Part shown: positions 41,049-52,302 of the stretch, piece by piece
Position numbering within the stretch: the first letter of the stretch is position 1
Layout of the letters: every line of letters begins with the position of its first letter
Assembly: GCA_050011155.1 (NCBI GenBank)
Contig: JBEKJP010000039.1
Span: forward strand, 1 to 64,000
DNA from: Palsa-504 sp050011155
GTDB taxonomy: Bacteria > Actinomycetota > Actinomycetes > Streptosporangiales > Streptosporangiaceae
Length of the DNA: 64,000 bases
Reading direction: 5' to 3'
Notes under the pieces: generated by a model
Told to the model about the DNA's origin: nothing
Database searches by the model: none
Seen by the model: only the letters and a program-made list of their open reading frames with translations
Made by a program: the position numbers and the translations under genes

Positions 41049-42083
41049 CGCGCCGTCCCCGCCGCCAGGAAGCGCGCCGGCGTCGCGGAAGATGCCGGCG
41101 CCGCCGGTGTAGCCGGCCAGCGCGTCCGCCGCGAGCACCACGGCGGCCGAGGTCCAGGTGGACCGCTCGCGCGGGAACGGCACCTGGTTGGCGAACTGCC
41201 AGCCGGTCCAGTAGGAGCCGTCCGGCTCGCGCATGTGCTGGACGCTGGCGAACACCTCCCGGGCCTGGGCCCGCATGCCGCAGGCGTCCAGCGCCATGAC
41301 CAGCTCGCAGGTCTCGGCCGCGGTCACCCAGTCCTGTCCGCTGACGCAGCGGACCCCGAGTCCAGGCACGACGAACCTCTCCCAGCCTTCTGTCAGCCGG
41401 CGCTCCGCGTCCGGGCCGCGCAGCGCGCCGCCGAGTACCGGGTAGTACCAGTCCATGGAGAACCGGCTCTTGTCCTCGAACGCCTCCGGCTGATACGCCA
41501 CCACCTGACCGAGCCGGTCCGCCGCGAGCTCCCAGTCGGGCCGCGGGTCGTCCGCCAGTTTGGCCAGCGCGACCGCGCAGCGCAGGCTCTGGTGGATGCT
41601 CGCGCAGCCGGTCAGCAGCGCGTACGCGCCCGGCTGACCGGCCCCGTCGCGTTCCCAGCGGACCTCGCCGCGCGGCGTGCGCAGGGCCAGCGTCCACTCC
41701 ACCGCGTGGCGCACCGTCGGCCACATGACCAGCGCGAAGCCCTCGTCCCCGGTGACCAGGTACTCGTGCCAGGCGCCGACGGCGACGTACGCCGCGTGGT
41801 GGCTCTCCGCCGCCGGGTCGGTCACCTGGCCCGCCACCGTGGCCCGCGGCCAGGAGCCGTCGGCCCGCTGGTTCTCGCGCAGCCACCGGTAGGCCCGCCG
41901 GGCCGGCTCGCGCAGCCCGCACACGCTCATGGCCATCGCGCACTCGACGTGGTCCCACGCCTCGACGTGCCCGTCGGGCCACGCGATCCCGCCGGACGGC
42001 TCCTGCATCCGCGCGATGTACGCCCCGGTCGCGATCACCGCGCTGCGGTCCAGCGTTTCCCCCGGACCGCTCTCGTCAGTCAT
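41019..42083 (-). CDS. Alpha/alpha-barrel protein, prenyltransferase/terpene-cyclase-like
   Basis: A 354-residue protein of the alpha/alpha-toroid class. Repeating elements include GGIAWPDGHVEAWDHVECAM, AYRWLRENQRADGSWPRATV, AVGAWHEYLVTGDEGFALVM and MREPDGSYWTGWQFANQVPF. QW-like motifs (Q..DGSW, PDGSYW) resemble squalene/oxidosqualene cyclases and prenyltransferase beta subunits. Glycoside-hydrolase-like (GH15) toroids have similar features. The catalytic DxDD motif of squalene-hopene cyclases is absent. It overlaps the upstream methyltransferase by eight bases and lies last in a three-gene coupled operon with a glycosyltransferase, suggesting modification of a lipid or glycan. Confidence 0.75.
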   Translation of the reverse strand: MTDESGPGETLDRSAVIATGAYIARMQEPSGGIAWPDGHVEAWDHVECAMAMSVCGLREPARRAYRWLRENQRADGSWPRATVAGQVTDPAAESHHAAYVAVGAWHEYLVTGDEGFALVMWPTVRHAVEWTLALRTPRGEVRWERDGAGQPGAYALLTGCASIHQSLRCAVALAKLADDPRPDWELAADRLGQVVAYQPEAFEDKSRFSMDWYYPVLGGALRGPDAERRLTEGWERFVVPGLGVRCVSGQDWVTAAETCELVMALDACGMRAQAREVFASVQHMREPDGSYWTGWQFANQVPFPRERSTWTSAAVVLAADALAGYTGGAGIFRDAGALPGGGDGASADAIAGPL

Positions 42084-42801
42084 CCACCCGCCCCGGCTTG
42101 ACCGCGTACACCACCAGGCTCTTGCCGATCACCGGGTTCAGCGCCCGCTCGGCGATCCTGGTGGCGGCCGGCTTGCGCATGATGTCCCAGACCAGCAGCT
42201 TGTGGTACGCGGCGGCCAGCCGGTGCTTGTCGTCGTGCACGCCGACCGCGCACTTGAGCCACCAGTACGGCGAGTGCAGCCCGTGCGCGTGGTGGTGCCA
42301 CAGCGGGGTCAGCCCGGCCCGGGCCAGCTTGGCTTCCAGCTCGACCCGGGTGTAGATGCGCACGTGGCCGCCGGGGGTGTCGTGGTACTCCGAGGACAGC
42401 GCCCAGCAGATCCGTTCGGGCAGGAAGGCGGGCACCGTGATGGCGGCCAGCCCGCCCGGCCGCAGCACCCGGGCGAGCTCGTTCATGGCCCGCTGGTCGT
42501 CCAGGATGTGCTCGAGCACCTCGGCCGCGATCACCCGGTCGAACGCGCCGTCACCGAACGGCATCACGGTGGCGTCGCCGGAGACCGCCCCGGCCTCGGT
42601 CTGCTCGCTGACCTGGCCGGCTTTGCGCATCTCGCCGAACATCGACGTGACCGGCGTCAGCTCGCCCGGGTCCAGGTCGAACGCCACCACGTCGGCGCCG
42701 CGGCGGTAGATCTCGAACGCGTGCCGGCCGCCGCCGCAGCCCAGGTCGAGCACCCGGTCGCCCGCCCGGACCGGGAACCGGCCGAAATCGACGGTCAGCA
42801 C
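42076..42801 (-). CDS. Class I SAM-dependent methyltransferase (UbiE-like)
   Basis: A 241-residue methyltransferase. Motif I is VLDLGCGGGRHAFEIYRRGA, then VVAFDLDPGEL, motif II FDRVIAAEVLEHILDDQRAM and LRPGGLAAITVPAF. It belongs to the Methyltransf_11 group that methylates small molecules, quinones or sugars. It starts with GTG inside the end of the glycosyltransferase gene (seven-base overlap) and overlaps the next gene by eight bases (ATGACTGA). This operon order, GT4-methyltransferase-toroid, appears to be conserved in actinomycetes, from memory. Confidence 0.87.
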   Translation of the reverse strand: MLTVDFGRFPVRAGDRVLDLGCGGGRHAFEIYRRGADVVAFDLDPGELTPVTSMFGEMRKAGQVSEQTEAGAVSGDATVMPFGDGAFDRVIAAEVLEHILDDQRAMNELARVLRPGGLAAITVPAFLPERICWALSSEYHDTPGGHVRIYTRVELEAKLARAGLTPLWHHHAHGLHSPYWWLKCAVGVHDDKHRLAAAYHKLLVWDIMRKPAATRIAERALNPVIGKSLVVYAVKPGRVDD

Positions 42802-44066
42802 GAGGGCCGCTCCTGGTTCCCCGGCGCCTGTTTGTCCAGCGCTCGCAGGTACTGTTCGGTGGTCGCCCGGGCCACCGCGGGCCAGGCGAACCGCTCGCTG
42901 ACCCGGTGCAGCGCCCGCTCGGACAGCGCGGCCCGCTCGGCCGGGGAGCCGAGCAGCCGCCGCAGCACGGTGGCGAGGTGCTCGTCGTCGCCCGCGTTGA
43001 ACAGCTCGGCGGCGTCGCCGACGACCTCAGGCAGCGACCCGGAGTCGCTGGCCACCAGCGGGGTGCCGGACGCCATGTGCTCCACCGCGGGCAGCGAGAA
43101 CCCCTCGTAGAGCGAGGCCACCACGGCGATCTCCGCGCTGGCCAGCAGCTCGGCCAGCGCCTCGTCGGACAGGCCGGAGGTGAACGTGGCCCGGTCGCCC
43201 AGCGACAGCTGGGCGTGCAGCTTCTCGTTGGCCGGCCCGGGCTTGCCCACCACGATCAGGTGCGCGTCGGTGTCGGTGACCAGCTTGCTGGTCGCGCGCA
43301 GCAGCGTGGCCACCCCCTTCAGCGGGGAATCCGAACTGGCCACCGCGACGATCCGCCCCGGCACGCGCGGCGCCGAGCGCGGGTGGAACACCCGGGTGTC
43401 CACCCCCAGCGGGATGATGCGCACGTTCTGCGGCTGGACCCCGAAGTCGCGGCAGATGTCGTCCCGGGCCGAGGAGGACACGGTGAGCAGCGGCGCGTGC
43501 TCCGAGACCCGGCGGGCCACCCGGGCCTGCATCCGGACGAACCCGTACCAGCGCCACTTGGACAGCCGGGCCAGCCCGCGCGCCTGCTCCAGCTCGATCC
43601 GCCGGTCCACGCTGATCGGGTGGTGCACGCTGGTCACCAGCGGCAGCCCGAGCCGCGGGATGCCCAGCAGGCCGTAGCCGAGCACCTGGTTGTCGTGCAC
43701 CACGTCGAAGTCGGCGGCTCGCTCCTTCAAGATCTTCAGGGCCCGGATGCTGTAGGTCAGCGGCTCGGGGAAGCCCGCCGTCCACATCGTCGCGGTTTCC
43801 AGCACGTCGACCCAGTCCCGGTACTCGCGCCAGTGCGGCGTGCGGAACGGGTCCTCGTCCCGGTACAGGTCCAGGCTGGGGACCCGGTGCAGCACCGGGC
43901 CGTCGTCGAGTTCGGGGTAGGGCTGCCCAGAGAACACCTCGACGTGGTGCCCGAGCGCGTGAAGTTCCCTGGTCAGGTGGCGTACGTAGATGCCCTGGCC
44001 GCCGCAGTGCGGTTTGCTACGATATGACAGCAGCGCAATGCGAAGCGGGCGGTTCAAGATAACCAC
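42795..44066 (-). CDS. GT4-family glycosyltransferase
   Basis: A 423-residue GT-B glycosyltransferase. The N-terminal domain starts RIALLSYRSKPHCGGQGIYV, and the middle has DVVHDNQVLGYGLLGIPRLG. The C-terminal donor domain carries IIPLGVDTRVFHPR, VVASLYEGFSLPAVEHMASG and PLVASDSGSLPEVVGD, the usual EX7E nucleotide-sugar motif region. GT4 enzymes use UDP- or GDP-sugars with retention. I prefer the GTG at 44066 because AAGG lies six bases upstream; a GTG at 44081 is also open. It heads the operon, and its start lies in the dyad 44061-44116. Confidence 0.9.
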   Translation of the reverse strand: MVILNRPLRIALLSYRSKPHCGGQGIYVRHLTRELHALGHHVEVFSGQPYPELDDGPVLHRVPSLDLYRDEDPFRTPHWREYRDWVDVLETATMWTAGFPEPLTYSIRALKILKERAADFDVVHDNQVLGYGLLGIPRLGLPLVTSVHHPISVDRRIELEQARGLARLSKWRWYGFVRMQARVARRVSEHAPLLTVSSSARDDICRDFGVQPQNVRIIPLGVDTRVFHPRSAPRVPGRIVAVASSDSPLKGVATLLRATSKLVTDTDAHLIVVGKPGPANEKLHAQLSLGDRATFTSGLSDEALAELLASAEIAVVASLYEGFSLPAVEHMASGTPLVASDSGSLPEVVGDAAELFNAGDDEHLATVLRRLLGSPAERAALSERALHRVSERFAWPAVARATTEQYLRALDKQAPGNQERPSC

Positions 44067-44116
44067 GGGGCACCTTACCACCCAGTAGTCCCTGGCTTCC
44101 CAAGTGCCCCCGTGGT
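44061..44116. promoter_or_regulatory. Inverted repeat between divergent GT4 and amidohydrolase genes
   Basis: ACCACGGGGCAC (44061-44072) pairs with GTGCCCCCGTGGT (44104-44116) with one bulged C. The left arm covers the glycosyltransferase start region, the right arm lies just upstream of the amidohydrolase gene. It could be an operator shared by both divergent promoters or an RNA hairpin at the glycosyltransferase start. Confidence 0.45.
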
Positions 44117-44133
44117 AGAGCCGGGACCTGCGG

Positions 44134-45480
44134 TTGCGTTACAACAGGAGCGTGACACACAGGTTCCCCGCCCTGATCGCGGCGCCGCCCCCCGCGCGGG
44201 GCCGGCTCTGGCTGACCGGGGCCCAGCTATTCGACGGCACCGGCACCGCGACCGCGCTGCGCGCGGACACCGCGGTCCTGATCGAGGACGGCGTCATCCG
44301 CCGCGTGGCCGACGACCGGGAGCCCTGCCCGGACGGCGCCCGGCCGCTCGACCTGGGCGGGCGCACCCTGATGCCGGGGCTGACCGACGCGCACACGCAC
44401 GCCTCCGGGCGCGTCCCGCATACCGCCAAGGGCGCCGAGGCGCCGCTGCCCGGGGTGGACGCGCACTTCCTCCAGGCCGAGCTGCGCGAGTACCTGCGCC
44501 TGGGCGTGACCACCATCCGGGTCTGCGGCTCGCAGGGACTGCTGCCGCAGACGGCCCGGCAGGCCATGCGCTACGGCGCGTTCCGCGGCCCCCGCGTGCT
44601 GACCTGCGGCAAGATCATCTCGGCGACGGCGCCCGGCGGCCGCTTCTACGGCGACATGTACCGCGAGGCCGACGGGCCGGACGACATCAGGCGGGCGGTC
44701 CGGGAGCAGATCAGGGCGGGAGCGGACTTCGTCAAGGTGATGACGACCGGCGCCCGCTCCAACGAGCTCGAGGATCCCGAACCGCTCCAGCTCACCGAGC
44801 CCGAACTGGCCGCCGTCACCGACGAGGCCCACCGGCTCGGCTACCGGGTGGCCGCGCACGCCGAGGGCCTGGACGGCTGCGCGGCGGCGATCAGGCACGG
44901 CGTGGACACCGTCGAGCACGGCATGTACCTGCACCACCGGCCTGACCTGCTGGCGGCGATGGCCGCCGCGGGCCAGTTCCTGGTGCCCACGCTGTCGGGC
45001 TACTACTGGATGGCCGGCCTGGGCGAGACCGTCGACCCGGCGGCCGGCCCAGACGCAGCCGCCGCCGACCCCGACGCGCCGCACGCCGACCCGGGCATGC
45101 CGCCGGTGCTGACCGAACTGGCCCGCCACAACCTGGCCGAGGGCGCGGCCAGCATGCGCGCGGCGCAGCGGGCCGGGGTGAAGATCGCGCTGGGCAGCGA
45201 CGTGAGCCTGGCCACCGGCCTGGAGATCCAGCGGATGGTCGAGCACGGGCTGACCGCGAGCCAGGCCCTGGCCGCCGCGACCGGCACCGCCGCCGCGGCG
45301 CTGGGCCTGGCCGGCCACGTCGGCACCGTGGCCGCGGGCCAGCTCGCCGACCTGATCGCGGTGGACGGCGACCCGCTGGCCGAGCCGGCGCTGCTGTCCG
45401 ACCCCGCCCGCATCTGGCTGGTCTGGCAGCAAGGGGTGCCCGTCGCCGGCCAAAACCTAGCTAACGAACGAGGTAGGTGA
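44134..45480 (+). CDS. Metal-dependent amidohydrolase (imidazolonepropionase-like/prolidase group)
   Basis: A 448-residue amidohydrolase. The first metal site is the HxH in GLTDAHTHASGR. The carbamylated-lysine position is in GADFVKVMTTGARSNE. Further ligands are in RVAAHAEGLDG and DTVEHGMYLH, and the last Asp is in IALGSDVSLATG. This set fits the binuclear amidohydrolase subgroup with prolidase and imidazolonepropionase-like proteins, acting on N-acyl amino acids or Xaa-Pro peptides. The TTG start is uncertain; a GTG at 44152 has AGGAG only one base upstream. It is a single gene, divergent from the glycosyltransferase operon. Confidence 0.85.
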   Translation: MRYNRSVTHRFPALIAAPPPARGRLWLTGAQLFDGTGTATALRADTAVLIEDGVIRRVADDREPCPDGARPLDLGGRTLMPGLTDAHTHASGRVPHTAKGAEAPLPGVDAHFLQAELREYLRLGVTTIRVCGSQGLLPQTARQAMRYGAFRGPRVLTCGKIISATAPGGRFYGDMYREADGPDDIRRAVREQIRAGADFVKVMTTGARSNELEDPEPLQLTEPELAAVTDEAHRLGYRVAAHAEGLDGCAAAIRHGVDTVEHGMYLHHRPDLLAAMAAAGQFLVPTLSGYYWMAGLGETVDPAAGPDAAAADPDAPHADPGMPPVLTELARHNLAEGAASMRAAQRAGVKIALGSDVSLATGLEIQRMVEHGLTASQALAAATGTAAAALGLAGHVGTVAAGQLADLIAVDGDPLAEPALLSDPARIWLVWQQGVPVAGQNLANERGR

Positions 45481-45789
45481 TACCGGCATCCTCATGCCCG
45501 CGTGGCCAACCTGGAGCACGAGCCGGTGCTGCCGCTGCTGGCATCCGCGTTCGTCACGCCCGGTTATCTGGTGGTCTGGCCGGTGCTGATCGCGCTGGCC
45601 GTCGTCGGCGCCAACCGGGCGCTCGGCAACGCCCGGACCGCGCTCGTCTGCCTGGCCGGGCACGTGATCGGGACGCTGGTCAGCGAGGGCATCGTCGCCT
45701 ACCGGGTGGACGCGGCCCATCCGGCGGCGGCCCATCCGGCGGCGGCCCGTCAGCCGGCGACCCGGCCGACGGCGGCGCCGATGCCGTAG
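45481..45789 (+). pseudogene. Truncated rhomboid-like membrane protein
   Basis: From 45502 the frame reads ANLEHEPVLPLLASAFVTPG, WPVLIALAVVGANRALGNAR and TALVCLAGHVIGTLVSEGIV. This resembles the first half of actinobacterial rhomboid-like membrane proteins, which continue with AWR...AHGxLP and further helices. Here it runs after AYRVDAAHP into a short Ala/Pro repeat (HPAAAHPAAA) and then antisense into the VIT1 gene. The N-terminus is also short and no ribosome site is evident. It is probably a fragment. The GTG at 45502 could still make a 95-residue membrane peptide. Confidence 0.6.
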
Positions 45790-46505
45790 GTGATGGCGAC
45801 GGCGGCCGCCCCGAGCAGCAGCTGCCGGAGCGCGCCGCGCCAGAACGGCCGGCCGGTCAGCCGGGCCACCATCCCCCCGCCGGCCACGGCGGCGACGGCG
45901 GCGAGCCCGAGCGCGACGGCCAGCAGGTTCAGGCCGATCAGGTACGGGAACAGCGGGATGACCGCCCCGATCGCGAACGAGAGCAGCGAGGCCCCCGCCG
46001 CCACCACCGGCGAGGGCAGCTCGGCTGGGTCCACCCCTAGCTCCTCCAGCGCGTGCACCGCCAGCGCCTTGTCCGGGAACTCGGAGATCTCCGCGGCGGC
46101 CTGCTTCGCGGTGGCGGCGCTGACGCCGCGGGCCCGGAGCATGGCGGCCAGCTCGGCCTGCTCGGCCCGGGGGTGGTGCTCGAGCTCCAGCCGTTCCTTG
46201 TCGACCTCGGCCAGGATCAGCTCGTTCTGCGAGGAGACCGACACGTACTCCCCGGTCGCCATCGAGCACGCGCCCGCGACAAGACCGGCCAGGCCGGTGA
46301 GCACGATCGTGTGCCCGCCGAGGCCGCTGCCGCCCACCCCGGCGATCAGCGACACGTTGGTGACCAGCCCGTCCATCGCGCCGAACACGGCCGGCCGCAG
46401 CCAGCCGCCGGACACGTCGCGGTGGTGGTGCCCATGGCCGTGCTCGTGCGCGCGGGCGTAGCTGTCGTGCCCGTGATCAGCCTGGGCCTGGTTCTCGGTC
46501 GCCAT
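45750..46505 (-). CDS. VIT1/CCC1-family iron/manganese transporter
   Basis: A 251-residue membrane protein of the VIT1/CCC1 family, exporters or sequesterers of Fe2+ and Mn2+. The first helix motif is RPAVFGAMDGLVTNVSLIAG, then GACSMATGEYVSVSSQNELI with the conserved metal-path Met and Glu. The cytoplasmic metal-binding helices are Glu-rich (ILAEVDKERLELEHHPRAEQ). The N-terminus has a His cluster (HEHGHGHHHRD) that may bind metal. ATG at 46505 with GGTAGGTGG upstream. Its 3' end overlaps the rhomboid relic. Confidence 0.92.
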   Translation of the reverse strand: MATENQAQADHGHDSYARAHEHGHGHHHRDVSGGWLRPAVFGAMDGLVTNVSLIAGVGGSGLGGHTIVLTGLAGLVAGACSMATGEYVSVSSQNELILAEVDKERLELEHHPRAEQAELAAMLRARGVSAATAKQAAAEISEFPDKALAVHALEELGVDPAELPSPVVAAGASLLSFAIGAVIPLFPYLIGLNLLAVALGLAAVAAVAGGGMVARLTGRPFWRGALRQLLLGAAAVAITYGIGAAVGRVAG

Positions 46506-46571
46506 CGGAGGCCACCTACCCTCTCCGCGCCGCCGCACTCCTGGTGACGGCGCGGAGAGGAAGGTCAGGCC

Positions 46572-48271
46572 CTAGCTCTTGGCCGCGTTGTAGAGGAACA
46601 GGTGCCCGATCGCGGTCGGGTAGACACCGGTCACGCCCTGCGCCGTCGCCGTCAGGTAATTGTAGAAGTACGCGAAGATGATCGGCGTCTGGTCCAGCAG
46701 CAGCGTCTCGATCTGCCCGGCCAGGCTCTTCTGGGTGGACAGGTCGGAGGCCCCGATGTACTGCGTCACCAGCTTGTCGTACTGGGCGTTGTTGAAGTGG
46801 GCCGCGTTCCACGGGCCGGTGCCGGTCTTGGCGTTGGTCGTCTCAAGCGGCGCGGTCAGGAACACGTTCGGCACGCTCCGGTGCCCGTAGTCGACCAGGC
46901 TCATGGTGGCGTCGAGCCAGTCGGAGTTCCCGAACGTGGCCTTGCCGTAGTAGGCGGACTGGGCCTCCACCTTCAGGTTGATGTTGACCCCGATATCCTT
47001 GGCCGACTGCACCACGATCTGGGCGAACTCGGGGATCTCCAGGACGTTCTCGGTGACCAGCTGGGCGCTGACCCCCGAGCTGTGCCCGGCCGCGGCCAGC
47101 AGCGACTTGGCCTTGGCGATGTTCTGCGTCCGCTGCGGCACGCTGGTGTCGGTGGACGGGTACACCGGCGCGAACGGGCTGTCGTTGCCCACGTCGGAGT
47201 AGCCCTTGAACAGCGCCTGGGCGATCTGCGGGCGGTTGATCGAGAGCGCGATCGCCTGCCGCACCCGCGCGTCGGCCAGCGGCCCGGAGTCGCAGCGCAT
47301 CGACAGCTCGCGGTGGGCGCTGGACTTCAGCTTGATGATGTTGTAGCTGCCGGTCAGCAGCTCCTGCGCCCCGGACACAGAGAACTGCCCCACCACGTCG
47401 ATGTTCCCGCCGGTCAGGGCCAGGACCATCGGGTTCTGGGTGTCGTAGAAGGTGAACACCGTCTGCGACGGCAGCGCCTTGGTGCCCCAGTAGCTCTCGT
47501 TGCGGGTGAACGTGGCCCCGGACTTCGGCGTGTACGAGCCGAGCTTGAACGGCCCGGTGCCGATGAACGTGCTCTGCCACTGGGCCGGGTCGTAGCCCTT
47601 CGGCAGGATGATCATGTTGTAGTTGTCGGACGAGGTCAGGTACGGGAAGTTCCCGTTCGGCGCCGCCAGGTGGAACTCGACCGTGAAGTCGTCGACCTTC
47701 TTCACCCCGGCCGGCAGGAGCACCCCGCCGAAGGCGGACAGCGCGTTCGCGCTGCCCTTGGGGTTGGTGTGCAGCTGGTAGGTGTACACCACGTCGTCGG
47801 CGGTCAGGGCCTGGCCGTTGTGGAACTTGACCCCCTGCCTGATCTTGAACGTCCACACGTCGGACGTGGCGTTCGGCGTCCAGCTGGTGGCCAGCACCGG
47901 CTTCAGGGCCAGCGTCTGGGTGGACAGGCACAGGTACTCGCCGGTCTGCGCGAGCATGTCCAGGCCGCCCTGGTCGGCCACGGTGACCGGGTTGATGGCC
48001 GCGGTGGGCGTTTCGATGCCCGCCTTGATGACCGCGCCCGGCGCCCCCTTCGCGGTGGCGGACGCCCCGCTGCCCGCGGTGGTCTTCGCGCTGCTGCCGC
48101 AGGCGGCGAGGATCGACCCGAGCAGCGGCACCGAGATGCCGACGACGGTGCCGCGGCGGATGAAGTCACGCCGGGAGAGCCGCCCGGCGGCGAACTCGTC
48201 GATGATGTGGTTGGCGACCTCGCCCTGGTCCTGACGTAGCTGCCCAAGCCGCTTGCGGTCGATATTCCTGG

Positions 48272-48275
<4 letters not shown>
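46572..48275 (-). CDS. ABC transporter substrate-binding lipoprotein, family 5, Tat-exported
   Basis: A 567-residue solute-binding protein. A twin-arginine signal, LSRRDFIRRGTVVGISVPLL, begins near residue 34 and ends in the lipobox LAAC, so it is exported folded and lipid-anchored. The body is the DppA/OppA type: GQALTADDVVYTYQLHTNP, TGPFKLGSYTPKSGATFTRN and RQAIALSINRPQIAQALFKG. It delivers peptides, or often opines, glycosides and other amines, to the transporter. Tat export in place of Sec is less common for this class and suggests cofactor binding or rapid folding. It is last in a four-gene coupled operon; its ATG overlaps the ATPase stop (ATGA). Confidence 0.92.
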
Positions 48276-50313
<2,038 letters not shown>

Positions 50314-50317
<4 letters not shown>

Positions 50318-51267
50318 CCGTTCAGCACCTGCTCGATCGAGTCGGTGATCAGGTTGACCGCGGTCACCAGCGAGGCGATGGCGAGCGCTGGGAACAGCAC
50401 CTGCCACCAGTACCCGGCCAGCAGACCACTGTAATCAGCGGCGATGTCAGAGCCCCAGTCGGGCGTGGGCGGCTGGACGCCGAAGCCCAGGAAGGACAGC
50501 GTGGCCACGGCGAACACCGCGTAGCCGAGCCGGACGGTGAACTCCACCAAGATGGCGGGCATGACGTTCGGCAAGATCTCGCGGAACATGATCCGCAGCG
50601 GTCTCTCGCCCAGCAGCCGGGCCGACGACAGGTAGTCCAGGTTGCGCTCGGTCAGCACCGCCGCCCGGACCGTGCGCGCGATCAGCGGCGTGAAGATCAG
50701 GCCGATGACGATGATCAGCGTGGTCTTGGACGGGCCGAGGGCCACGATGAACAGGAAGGCGATGATGACCGCGGGCAGCGCGAGCACGGCCTCCACGAAC
50801 CGCCCGACGATCAGGTCGAACACGCCGCCGAAGTAGCCCATGGCTAGACCGAGGGCAGTACCGAGGACGGTGCCGAGGATGGTCGCGAGCGGGGTGATGA
50901 CCAAGATGTCACGGGACCCGACCAGGACCCGGGAGAGCACGTCCCGGCCCAGGGTGTCGGTGCCGAACCAGTGCGCGCCCGACGGGGCGGTGTTGTTGAG
51001 CAGCAGTTGCTGCGCGAGCGGGTTGTACGGCGCGATCGAGCGCCCGAAGATCGCGCAGACCACCCAGAACACGATGATGGTCGCGCCGACGAGGAAGGTG
51101 GGCCGGCGCAGCAGCAGCCGCCAGGCGGCCTTGGGCATGGCGGCCGTGGGTGTCGCGACCGCGACGGTGCTCCCGGCCGGCCCGAGCGGCCCGAGCGGCC
51201 CGCCCGGCCCGAGCGGCCCGCCCGGCTCGAGCGGAGCCCCGCCCGCGTCCGCGGTGATGTCAGTCAT
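50314..51267 (-). CDS. ABC transporter permease, DppC type
   Basis: A 317-residue inner-membrane permease. A Gly/Pro/Leu-rich start (GGPLGPGGPLGPLGP, from DNA slippage) is followed by the usual N-terminal helix and the FGTDTLGRDVLSRVLVGSRD motif. The EAA-like coupling helix is ERNLDYLSSARLLGERPLRI. Six membrane segments are expected. It pairs with the DppB-type protein, whose gene it overlaps by eight bases. Confidence 0.92.
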
Positions 51268-52216
51268 TGCCGCCCCCGATCCGCAGCCGCGGGTTGAGCG
51301 CGATCAGCAGCAGATCGGCCGCCAGCGTGGCCAGCACGTAGACGACGCCGATGGTGAGCACCCCCGCTTCCAGCATCGCGAAGTCCTTGGCCTGGGCGGC
51401 CTTGAAGATCAGGTTGCCGATGCCCTGGTAGTTGAACAGGTCCTCGACCACGACCAGGCCGCCGATCAGGTACCCGGTCTGGGTGGCGATGACCGTGATG
51501 GTGGGCAGCAGCGAGTTGCGCAGGATGTGCCGCCTGATCACGGTCGTCCTCGGCAGCCCCTTGAGCACCGCCGTCCGGGCGTAGTCCGAGTTGAGCGCCT
51601 CGATCGTCCCCGCTCTGGCCATCCGGGCGATATACCCGAAGAGCACGAAGACAAGCGGTATGGCCGGCAGGATCAGATGCTTGAACTGGCTGAAGTCCCC
51701 GGCGCCCGCTCCGGCCGAGGCGGTCACGGGCAGCACCTTCAGCGTCACGCCAAATATCACGATGAGTACGATTCCGGACACGAACTCGGGTACGGTCGCC
51801 AAGGAAAGTCCGGTAACAGAAATAATCCGGTCAAGGGCGCGGCCCGCGTTAAGCGCGGCGATCACGCCGCCGATGATGCCGAGCGGTACGACGATCACGA
51901 ACGCCAGCGCGGCCAGCTTGACCGAATTGATGAGCGCCGCCCGGACGAAAGGCTCGACCGCGGACTGGTAGGTGTACGAGGTGCCGAAATTCCCGTGCAG
52001 CAGGCCGCCGAGCCAGTCTAGGTACCTGGTCAGCAGCGGCTGGTCCACCCCGAGCTTGTGGTCGAGAGCCTGCACGGCGCTCGGCGCGGCGAGGTTGCCG
52101 AGAATGGCGCGACCGGGATCACCCGGGAGAATCTGGCCGGCGAAGAATACGATCAGGCTGAGAATCCACAACGTAAGCACCATCAGCCCGAGGCGCCTCA
52201 GAAGGAACATAGCCAT
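51260..52216 (-). CDS. ABC transporter permease, DppB type
   Basis: A 318-residue permease with the DppB signature: LLRRLGLMVLTLWILSLIVF, LPGDPGRAILGNLAAPSAVQ and LDWLGGLLHGNFGTSYTYQS. The coupling helix is EALNSDYARTAVLKGLPRTT. It heads the transporter operon. The ATG at 52216 has GGAGG seven bases upstream. Its start faces the HutH-like gene across 86 bases, so the transporter and the lyase probably share regulation. Confidence 0.93.
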   Translation of the reverse strand: MAMFLLRRLGLMVLTLWILSLIVFFAGQILPGDPGRAILGNLAAPSAVQALDHKLGVDQPLLTRYLDWLGGLLHGNFGTSYTYQSAVEPFVRAALINSVKLAALAFVIVVPLGIIGGVIAALNAGRALDRIISVTGLSLATVPEFVSGIVLIVIFGVTLKVLPVTASAGAGAGDFSQFKHLILPAIPLVFVLFGYIARMARAGTIEALNSDYARTAVLKGLPRTTVIRRHILRNSLLPTITVIATQTGYLIGGLVVVEDLFNYQGIGNLIFKAAQAKDFAMLEAGVLTIGVVYVLATLAADLLLIALNPRLRIGGGND

Positions 52217-52302
52217 CTCTGGCCTCCTTGATGGTGGACCGCCCCACGTGAAACGCCCTCGGGCGGCAAAGCCTAGCTCAGTTATAGATGGGGGATCAAT
52301 TA

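Noticed and set aside
52274..52287. The string tagctcagttatag upstream of the lyase gene resembles the D-arm of a tRNA.
   Set aside because: No acceptor stem, anticodon arm or GTTCGAATC T-arm follows at the right distance, and the lyase start codon lies within the would-be tRNA.
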